Source: Streptomyces sp. f51
Lineage (GTDB): Bacteria > Actinomycetota > Actinomycetes > Streptomycetales > Streptomycetaceae
Length of the DNA: 64,000 bases
Assembly: GCF_037940415.1 (NCBI RefSeq)
Contig: NZ_CP149798.1
Span: 7,783,001 to 7,847,000 of the forward strand
Reading direction: 5' to 3'
In this document: piece by piece, positions 42,001 to 48,397 of the stretch
Layout: each line of letters starts with the position of its first letter
Numbering within the stretch: the stretch's first letter is position 1
Made by a program: the position numbers and the translations under genes
Notes under the pieces: model-generated
The model's database searches: none
Told to the model about the DNA's origin: nothing
The model's input: only the letters and a program-made list of their open reading frames with translations

Positions 42001-43020
42001 GCTCAGCGGCATCTTGTCCTGCAAGGTGCCGCAGCTGGAGCACAGCTTGGACGAGGGGAACCAGCGGTCGACCGCGATCACTTCGCGCCCGTACCAGTGG
42101 GCCTTGTACTCCAGCATGCTCCGGAAGTCGGCCCATGCAGCGTCAGAGATGGCGCGGGCCAGTTTGCCGTTCTTCACCATGTTCCGAACGGTGAGGTCCT
42201 CGATCACGATCGTTTGGTTTTCACGAACGAGCCGAGTGGTCAGCTTGTGCAGGTTGTCCCGGCGCCGGTCGGCAATCCTGGCGTAGACCTTGGCGGCCTT
42301 CTGGCGGGCCTTGCGGCGGTTGGCGCCGTCACCCTTGGCCTTGCGGGCAATCTGCCGCTGGGCCTTGGCGAGACGGGCACGGTCGCGGCGCTCGTGCCGG
42401 GGGTTGGAGATCTTCTCGCCGGTCGAGAGCGTCAGGAGGTGGTTGAGTCCGACGTCTACGCCGACGGCCCTATCGGTGACCGGGAGCGACTGAACCGTCG
42501 GGTCCTGGACCAGCATGGACACGTACCAGCGCCCGGCCGGGTCCTGCGACACGGTCACCGTGGACGGCCCCGCACCCTCGGGCAGGACACGGGACCACAC
42601 GATGTCGAGTGGCTCCGCCATCTTCGCCAGGGTCAGTTTCCCGTCCCGGAACCGGAACGCGCTGGTGGTGTACTCCGCCGACTTCCGCGACTTCTTCCGC
42701 GACTTGAAGCGAGGGTACTTCGAGCGCTTGCCGAAGAAGTTGGTGAACGCCACCTGGAGGTGGCGGAGGGCCTGTTGCAGAGGGACGCAGGAGACCTCGT
42801 TGAGGTACGCGAGCTCCTCGGTCTTCTTCCAGACGGTCAGCATCGCCGACGTCTGGTTGTAGTTCACCCGCTCCTGCCGCGTCCACACCTCCGTGCGTGC
42901 CGCGAGAGCCAAGTTGTAGACCTTCCGCACACACCCGAACGTGCGCGACAGCTCGGCTGCCTGCGCATCGGTCGGATAGAAGCGGTACTTGAAAGCCCGC
43001 TTCACATGAGCCGTGGCCAT
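41824..43020 (-). CDS. tnpB: RNA-guided endonuclease TnpB (element 2)
   Basis: 398 residues with an intact RuvC triad: Asp189 (GVDVGLNHLL), Glu274 (IEDLTV), Asp355 (HDRDVNAA), and a zinc ribbon (C327xxC, C346xC). It differs from elements 1 and 3 (for example FKYRFYPTDAQ at the start) and so is a separate lineage, but shares end tips with them. ATG 43020 begins MATAHVKRAFKYRF. It probably maintains the element by cutting empty sites. No tnpA is nearby. Confidence 0.93.
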   Translation of the reverse strand: MATAHVKRAFKYRFYPTDAQAAELSRTFGCVRKVYNLALAARTEVWTRQERVNYNQTSAMLTVWKKTEELAYLNEVSCVPLQQALRHLQVAFTNFFGKRSKYPRFKSRKKSRKSAEYTTSAFRFRDGKLTLAKMAEPLDIVWSRVLPEGAGPSTVTVSQDPAGRWYVSMLVQDPTVQSLPVTDRAVGVDVGLNHLLTLSTGEKISNPRHERRDRARLAKAQRQIARKAKGDGANRRKARQKAAKVYARIADRRRDNLHKLTTRLVRENQTIVIEDLTVRNMVKNGKLARAISDAAWADFRSMLEYKAHWYGREVIAVDRWFPSSKLCSSCGTLQDKMPLSVRTWTCDCGTTHDRDVNAAKNLLAAGLAVSVCGAGVRPQRSSPGGQSATKQETPRREP

Positions 43021-43176
43021 ACCTCACAAGCTAGCCCGTTCACAGATGAAGATCACACCCATGGGTCAGAGCACGATCTTTCACCCAGGGGGCGAAACCT
43101 CGCTCGTTGCCCTGCTCCGCAGGAGCTTCGTTTCCTCCCCCACCTTAAAGGTGGGGGTATCCACCAAGGAGCCACG

Positions 43177-43869
43177 ATGATCCGGACCCTGGTCGTGGAC
43201 GACGACTTCCGCGTCAGCCACATCCACTGCGACTACGTCTCCCGCGTCGAGGGCTACGACGTGGTCGGCCGGGTGGCCACGGTGGCGGAGGCCCTGACAG
43301 CGGTACGCACCCTCAACCCGGATCTGCTGCTGCTCGACGTCTTCCTGCCGGACGGCAGTGGCCTGGAGGTGCTGCGGCAGCTCAGCGGGGACGCGGGAGG
43401 CGCCCGCCCCGACGCCATCATGATCACCGCTGACCGCGACATCACCTCGGTACGCAGCGCCATGAAACTCGGCGTGGTGGGATACGTGGTCAAGCCCTTC
43501 CGCTCCACCGATCTGGCCGAACGGCTCACGGCATACCGGGAGCTCCAGTGCCGTATGGCCGTTCTCGGCCAGGCGTCCGAGACCAGTCAGACCGACGTGG
43601 ACGCCCTCTTCAGCGCCACCCGGCCGCCCGCCGTGCCCCGGGTCCCGACCAAGGGCCATTCCGCGCCGACGCTCGCCCTGGTGCACGAAACCCTGCGCGG
43701 CACGGCCCCGGAGGCACTGTCGGCGGCCGAGGCCGCCGAACTCACCGGCGTCTCCCGTGCCACCGCGCAGCGGTATCTCTCCTACCTCGTACGGGAAGGC
43801 GTCGTCCGGCTCGAACTCCGCTACGGGCTCGCCGGCCGCCCCGAGCATCTCTACCGGATCATCCACTGA
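43177..43869 (+). CDS. CitB/DctR-type response regulator
   Basis: 230 residues: receiver domain (1-120) with phospho-acceptor Asp54 (LLLLDVFLPDGSG) and VVKPF; C-terminal helix-turn-helix (about 175-225, SAAEAAELTGVSRATAQRYL). It is the partner of the kinase at 40117. AAGGAG (43166-43171) is its ribosome binding site and is also the flank of TnpB element 2, so translation can still start, but the transcript now runs through or starts in the element. The target is perhaps the divergent ABC operon. Confidence 0.93.
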   Translation: MIRTLVVDDDFRVSHIHCDYVSRVEGYDVVGRVATVAEALTAVRTLNPDLLLLDVFLPDGSGLEVLRQLSGDAGGARPDAIMITADRDITSVRSAMKLGVVGYVVKPFRSTDLAERLTAYRELQCRMAVLGQASETSQTDVDALFSATRPPAVPRVPTKGHSAPTLALVHETLRGTAPEALSAAEAAELTGVSRATAQRYLSYLVREGVVRLELRYGLAGRPEHLYRIIH

Positions 43870-43890
43870 CCCGGACACCATCGAAAGGGT

Positions 43891-43920
43891 CGAAATCCGG
43901 CCATATTTCGCGGGATGAAC
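43891..43920 (+). repeat. Second copy of the short box at 2122-2151
   Basis: CGAAATCCGGCCA is identical to 2122-2134, and a looser match ends in TGAAC. It lies between the response-regulator stop and the first recognisable toxin codon. Confidence 0.4.
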
Positions 43921-43924
43921 AGGG

Positions 43925-44290
43925 GGCGCACCACACCGGCCTGACTCCCCGTGAGGTCTACGACCTGACGGTTGACGGTATTCACACGTTCTACGTCAGC
44001 ACTGAAGGCGCCCACTCGCAGAACCTTCTCGTCCACAACTGTCAGGACATCGTCGCGGACGAGGATGTCGAAGGGGCACACACCATTGGCGACTATGTGA
44101 CCTGGACGACGACGCCATGAAGGCGAAGGCCCTCGACCCGAGAACCACAGGGGGATTGGCCACGCGCTGGGCCAGTCTCGACATCGCCCGAGAGGCAGTC
44201 GACAAGACCATCACTCAGTGGGTCGAACACAGTCCGGACAACCTGCGACAGCTCGAAAAGTGGCAGACGGAGCAGGCACCCGCGCTTCGG
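43925..44290 (+). pseudogene. Relic of a HINT-toxin gene with an RNase A-like (CdiA-CT) tip
   Basis: HTGLTPREVYDLTVDGIHTF, then YVSTEGAHSQNLLVHNCQD, is the C-terminal end of a HINT domain with the YDLTVDGxHTFYV and LVHN motifs. Then comes EGAHTIGDYV, and after a one-base frame shift near 44098, LDDDAMKAKALDPRTTGGLA, then TRWASLDIAREAVDKTITQW. HTIxxHV...A-S-F-xxxxAExAVxxxL is the pattern of the bacterial RNase A-like toxin domain of CdiA-CT proteins. The rest of the toxin and the N-terminal part of the protein are missing. The sequence breaks where an IS-like end starts (44291). Confidence 0.8.
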
Positions 44291-44329
44291 GCTGAGAAGC
44301 TATGTCACAACCTCTTTCCCAGGTCAGGG
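44291..44329 (-). mobile_element. IS-like terminus (left copy)
   Basis: Read on the minus strand, CCTGACCTGGGAAAGAGG followed by TTGTGACATAGCTTCTCAGC aligns with 46758-46797 on the plus strand with few mismatches. The coding-like sequence before it (HNLKDLGIALTWERG) looks like the C-terminus of a transposase. No full transposase remains. Confidence 0.55.
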
Positions 44330-44726
44330 CGATGCCCAGGTCTTTGAGGTTATGTGCACGGCTTGGCGTTGTGGTGGTGGTTACTGGAGGGCCGGGGTCT
44401 GGGCTGGCGGGGCTGTCGGCGTGGAGGATCTCGCCGGGTTCGCGCGGCGACTGCGCAACGCGGTACCGATCCGTTCGGTGCTCACGATCAGGCCGGTCCC
44501 CTGGGGCCCGGGCGGGGGCCGTCATGCTCCAGCCCGGGTTGCTGGCGTCCGCTTGGCCTGTCGGCCCTGATGGGCCGGGCGGAGGTCCCCCTCGGCACAG
44601 CGCACGAGGGTGAGGCGGCCCGCCTGCTTCCATGCGATCAGCCACTCGTTCAGGACGGCGAGGGGCGGAGAGGCGGTTCGGTCGGCGACGGCGCGGACGC
44701 CCGGTGCAGGACGTGCCCGGGGGCGG
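44330..44726. other. Decayed stretch between IS end and hydrolase gene
   Basis: No gene is supported. Short protein-like patches on the minus strand next to the IS end are probably transposase remnants; the rest shows no codon bias. Confidence 0.45.
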
Positions 44727-45680
44727 CTACTTGGCTTCGACCCGTCCGACCGGGTCGGGGCTGGTCGCCAGTGCCTCGCGCGCCGCCTGCCAAGCGTTGT
44801 CACCGGGGTGGAGCCGGCTGCGGAGGTAGGCCGCGGTGAGCCGGCCAACGGCGGCGACTCGCTCGGGGCTCTCGTCCGTGGTCTCGGCGACGTCGTATCC
44901 GGGGATCCCGCCGAGTGCGTGCCCTGCGCCGAACAGGGTGAGCAGGGACTTGGGGCTGGGGCCGAGGGTGTAGGGGTCGGCGTGCCAGTCCGGCCCCATG
45001 TCCGTGAAGTGCCGGGAGTCGTCCTCGTCGCCGGCAATGACCAGTGCGGGTGTGGTCATCGTGGAGAAGTCGATGGTCCCAAGGACCGGCAGCGCGTTGG
45101 CGATCGGCCCGTTGATGACGTCGCCCCTGCCGGGCGAGGCCAGCAGCACGCCCGCCTTGATCCGGGGCTCGCTGAGGCTCACTTCCTCCCCGGTGTCGGG
45201 GTCGGTGACCCGGGCGCCGAGCAGGAGACTGGAGGTGAAGCCGCCGAAGGAGTGTCCGGCGACGGCGACCTTGGTGTGGTCGATCCGCCCGGCGAGCAGT
45301 GGCACGGCCTTCTCGATCACGTCGAGCCGGTCGAGGATGTGGCTCATGTCCTCGGCGCGCGAGCGCCAGAAGAAGGGGGCACCGGGAGCATCGGCGACCA
45401 GGTGGCTCAACGTCCGGGAGGTGAGGTGGGTGGGCTGGATGACGACGAATCCGCAGGCCGCCCAGAAGTTGACGAGCGGCGCATAGCCGTTCAGCGAGGA
45501 GAGGTTGTTCGAGGGGCCCTGGCCGTGGGAGAGCAGGATGACGGGTAGGCCGCTCCCGGTCTCGGGCGCGGAGACACGGATCTGGAGGTCCACGGGACGT
45601 CCAGGCACGGGCAGCACCACCGGGCCGTAGGACAGGACCGGGAGAGGAGTGTCGATGGTGGAGGTGGATGTGCTCATCAT
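44727..45680 (-). CDS. Alpha/beta hydrolase (chlorophyllase/PAF-acetylhydrolase-like)
   Basis: 317 residues with a complete alpha/beta hydrolase core: oxyanion region LLSHGQG, nucleophile elbow GHSFGG (Ser about 144), Asp in IAGDEDD and His in GAGHALGG. The family includes chlorophyllase-like and dienelactone-type esterases. It is divergent from the TetR gene at 45843 with two similar palindromes between them, so it is probably TetR-controlled and acts on a small ester. Confidence 0.9.
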   Translation of the reverse strand: MMSTSTSTIDTPLPVLSYGPVVLPVPGRPVDLQIRVSAPETGSGLPVILLSHGQGPSNNLSSLNGYAPLVNFWAACGFVVIQPTHLTSRTLSHLVADAPGAPFFWRSRAEDMSHILDRLDVIEKAVPLLAGRIDHTKVAVAGHSFGGFTSSLLLGARVTDPDTGEEVSLSEPRIKAGVLLASPGRGDVINGPIANALPVLGTIDFSTMTTPALVIAGDEDDSRHFTDMGPDWHADPYTLGPSPKSLLTLFGAGHALGGIPGYDVAETTDESPERVAAVGRLTAAYLRSRLHPGDNAWQAAREALATSPDPVGRVEAK

Positions 45681-45773
45681 GCGCTGGTTGCCCTTCTGTG
45701 CACCCTGCCGCCCGTCTCGGTTGACCGGCGACTGACGAGGCAGTCAGGGGCCCCGCTTCGGCTAACCTGAAGC

Positions 45774-45810
45774 GGAGCGCCGCTCCAATTAGTATCCGGA
45801 ACGATGCTCC
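45774..45810. promoter_or_regulatory. Paired palindromes, probable TetR operators
   Basis: GGAGCG-C-CGCTCC (45774-45786) is a perfect 13-bp palindrome. GGAACGATGCTCC (45798-45810) is an imperfect second copy with the same ends, 24 bp apart centre to centre. Both lie between the divergent hydrolase and TetR genes. Confidence 0.6.
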
Positions 45811-45842
45811 GTTTCGTCAAGCGGCGTTGAAAGGAAAGCGTG

Positions 45843-46439
45843 ATGACCGCCGAGAGCCCCAGCGAGAAGGCGTCGACCCGAAGCAAGCGGGCCGACGCGC
45901 AGCGCAACCAGCGGGCCGTACTCGCCGCCGCCGCCGAGGTGTTCGTCACCTCCGGCGTCGACGCGCCGATCCGCCAGATCGCGGCCAGGGCGGGCGTCGG
46001 GATGGCCACGATCTACCGTCACTTCCCGACCCGGGCGGATCTCGTCACCGCCGTCTACCACCACCAGATCGAGGAATGCGCCGAGGCAGGACCGAGCCTG
46101 CTAGCCGGTGCCGACTCCCCGTTCGACGCACTGCGCCAGTGGGTCGACCTCTTCGTCGACTTCCTGGTCACCAAGCACGGACTCGCCGACGCCCTGCAGT
46201 CCGACAGCGACCGCTTCGCCGCGCTGCACACCTACTTCATCGACCGCCTGCTGCCAGTAAGCGCCCAACTGCTCGACGCCGCGGCCGACGCCGGCGCCAT
46301 CAAACCCGGCATACAGCCCTACGAACTGATGCGCGGCATCGGCAACCTCTGCATCGGACGCGACAGCGACCCGCGCTATGACCCCCGGCGCTTGATCGAC
46401 CTCCTCCTCGAAGGGCTGCGGCGTCCTCAATCGGCCTGA
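45843..46439 (+). CDS. TetR family transcriptional regulator
   Basis: 198 residues: N-terminal helix-turn-helix (about 20-65) DAPIRQIAARAGVGMATIYR, then HFPTRADLV, and a helical ligand-binding domain. ATG 45843 is the second codon of a GTG-ATG pair. It is divergent from the hydrolase gene, with two palindromes in between, so it probably represses that gene and itself. The ligand is unknown. Confidence 0.92.
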   Translation: MTAESPSEKASTRSKRADAQRNQRAVLAAAAEVFVTSGVDAPIRQIAARAGVGMATIYRHFPTRADLVTAVYHHQIEECAEAGPSLLAGADSPFDALRQWVDLFVDFLVTKHGLADALQSDSDRFAALHTYFIDRLLPVSAQLLDAAADAGAIKPGIQPYELMRGIGNLCIGRDSDPRYDPRRLIDLLLEGLRRPQSA

Positions 46440-47026
46440 TGCCCCGGGGCAGGAATGCCGCTCAGCCGCCGAGGCTGCGGTGCAGCCGCTGGCAGAGCAG
46501 GGCCGCCGCAGCGCCGAGCGCCGTCGCGGACACCAGCGTGAACAGGTCGGACGTCGGTGCCGGTCCCACGCCAAAGCCCACGTCCAGTGGGCCTTCACCC
46601 TCATGGCCCGCCGCCTCACCCGACGAAACCGCCGAACCGACGCGGCCCCAACTCCCCTCACCCCAGCCGCCTGACGATCCCTCCGTCTGCCGTTCGGTTC
46701 AGCGTCCATCGACGCCCACCCGAACGGCAAACCCGATCACCACTCAGGTCCAGGACACCGTGACCTGCGGAAAGAAGATGTGACACAGCTTCTGAGCGTG
46801 TCGCAACCGCGCCCAGGATCACACCGCTGCGCAACTACCGTGCGAGAGCTCAAAACCCCAGACCGGGCGTGGTCCCCAATCGTCGAAGGGACAGCTCTGA
46901 GCTTCCGCCGCTCGGGGACGGAGCGCGGCCAACCGGCCCGCAGGATCAGGGAGCAGTGCCCGCTGGTAGCCGCTGTCAGATGGATACAGCCGAATGTGGG
47001 CAGGGGATATCGCTCACATCAACTCC
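46440..47026. other. Stretch of remnants between TetR and nucleotidyltransferase genes
   Basis: No intact gene. A minus frame ending at 46462 reads like the tail of a membrane protein (LVSATALGAAAALLCQRLHR). A plus-strand patch near 46570-46640 (AHVQWAFTLMARRLTRR) resembles a transposase C-terminus. The IS-like terminus at 46758-46797 follows. These point to repeated insertion and decay. Confidence 0.45.
46758..46797 (+). mobile_element. IS-like terminus (right copy)
   Basis: This is an inverted copy of 44291-44329, about 85 percent alike by eye including GTGACA-AGCTTCT. The two copies face outwards and bracket the 2.4-kb hydrolase/TetR block. Confidence 0.5.
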
Positions 47027-47703
47027 TCAGTCGATGTCAGTGCCATGGGACTCTTCAAGCAGTCGGGACGCGAGGTCGTCTGCCCATTCCACGGCCCATG
47101 CCCGGAGAGCTGCGACGTCGGAGTCGTCGAGGCCGTAGGCAGCGAATGCTTCGTCGTCAGTCCACTCGGCCCCCGAAAGGTTCGCCTGGAGGTCCTCCCT
47201 ATCGAAGCGGCCGCGGGCGTGGCGACGGCCGAATTCCTCGAGCTCGGCGGTGTTCCATCGTTGGGAAGCAGCGAATACGTCGATCAGGTCCCGAGGCGCT
47301 CCGCGGTCGGCCAAAGCACGAACCTTGGTCCCGACCACGTCTTCTTCTGCGAGGACGGGCCCGTAAGGGCTGTGGGCGATCGGCCCCCAGAAATTCTCCT
47401 TGAGGATGTCCACCTCGCACTCCTGTCCCGTGACAGGGTCGGACACGGTAGAGCGGGCCGACAGTGGGGCCGTCTCCAGCGACCGGACCCGCCAGCCCCG
47501 TTCCTCCAGACCATGCTGGAGCGTGGCCGCGATGTCCGTCATGGGCGCGGGATTCTCGGTGGCAACATCAAGATCCTGACTGGGCCGACTCACGAGCCGG
47601 TGCGCTCGTACCGCGTAGCCGCCCGTGAGAACCAGGGGATAGGGGGAACCGAGCGCGATCACGTCTCCAGCAGCCGCGCGTGCAGCTCCGGCATGTCGGT
47701 CAC
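47027..47703 (-). CDS. AbiEii-like nucleotidyltransferase, N-terminus frameshifted
   Basis: About 225 residues. VIALGSPYPLVLTGGYAVRA, then HRLVSRPSQDLDVATEN, gives the GG-x9-DxD nucleotidyltransferase signature of the AbiEii/AbiGii type IV toxin family. The natural start is GTG 47703, overlapping the partner stop (GTGA), reading MTDMPELHARLLE, but that frame stops at TGA near 47660. The catalytic part continues one frame over, so a single base seems missing near 47665. GTG 47662 could restart translation with a poor binding site. AbiEii-type toxins add nucleotides to RNA and act with a separate partner protein. Confidence 0.78.
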
Positions 47704-48089
47704 GCGGCTGCCTGACCGCGGACGGCGAGGGCAGGAAAGGCGTCTTCCCACACGGTGCGCACCGTGCGGCCGACCAGTCGACGCAGGGTGGGCCACAGTT
47801 CCAGCAGAAGGTCTTGGTTGAGGTAGCGCGAAAGGTCTTCGTGCAGTCCTTCGTGCAGGACAGTGCGGTAGAGGCCCATGCGCTGGCGCGGGTTGCCGAG
47901 GTCATAAGAAGTCATTCCAGACCACGCCACGTGCAAGGGCAGTCTCACAACACCCCGGCTCGGACCCTGCAGCTCTTCCAGGGCCGCCGGCAGACGGCGC
48001 TGGAACTTCTCCCGGTAGAGCGCAAGATCTTCCGCATACGCTCCGGTCAGGTCTGACCTGGATGCAGCGGACTGCGCACGGGCTGTCAT
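47700..48089 (-). CDS. Putative antitoxin-like partner of the nucleotidyltransferase
   Basis: 129 residues, soluble: AEDLALYREKFQRRLPAALE, LPLHVAWSGMTSYDL, MGLYRTVLHEGLHEDLSRYL, NQDLLLELWPTLRRL. ATG 48089 is the start. It precedes and overlaps the nucleotidyltransferase by 4 bp, so the two are one module. It has no HTH domain like AbiEi, hence a different partner type. A paralog at 14558 and a remnant at 1772 show that the family has moved or been duplicated in this region. The antitoxin role is inferred from gene order. Confidence 0.72.
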   Translation of the reverse strand: MTARAQSAASRSDLTGAYAEDLALYREKFQRRLPAALEELQGPSRGVVRLPLHVAWSGMTSYDLGNPRQRMGLYRTVLHEGLHEDLSRYLNQDLLLELWPTLRRLVGRTVRTVWEDAFPALAVRGQAAA

Positions 48090-48397
48090 GCCTTCATTAT
48101 GACGCCTGGCCCGGCAGAGCGCGGACGGAAAGGCAAGGTCAGCTGGCCGGAACCGGGCAGGAATCACCAGTTGGCCGGCAGCGCCCCGACAGCACCTATT
48201 CAGGCTCAGCAGCAGTCCCTGCCGTCTACGGGTCCGGACCCGCGACTCAACCGCGGCTGCGAGGACGCCTGCCGGCGCACCACAAGGCCTCCTGCGAAGC
48301 CTCGCCCGGCCGGCAGTCCGTGCCGCCATGGCCCTCTGCCACGTGGTTGCCGGGGCGCGAGTCCGGCAACCACGACCGCGGCCCTCGTGACGGGGGG
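48090..48397. other. Non-coding stretch with an old hydrolase tail
   Basis: It contains the promoter of the partner/nucleotidyltransferase pair and the decayed match to the hydrolase fragment (48205-48253). Nothing else is identified. Confidence 0.45.
48205..48253 (-). pseudogene. Decayed tail of an alpha/beta hydrolase
   Basis: 49 bp resemble 28551-28599, the end of the truncated hydrolase (VESRVRTRRRQGLLLSLN against VEPRVRTGERRGPLLSNLG). No further homology is visible. It is either a scar of a second copy or an exchange between the two loci. Confidence 0.45.

Larger units (their letters stand above)
41790..43164 (-). mobile_element. IS200/IS605-type element 2, TnpB only
   Basis: 1375 bp, tnpB without tnpA. 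Right end TTGACATCC at 41790 with a CCCCTCCC/GGGAGGGG hairpin; left end GGGGGTATCCAC to 43164 with a CCCCCACC/GGTGGGGG hairpin. Removing exactly this interval joins GAGG to CAAGGAG and restores a kinase frame ending in ATGA, good evidence for the ends. It lies between the kinase and response-regulator genes, antisense to them. Confidence 0.9.
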
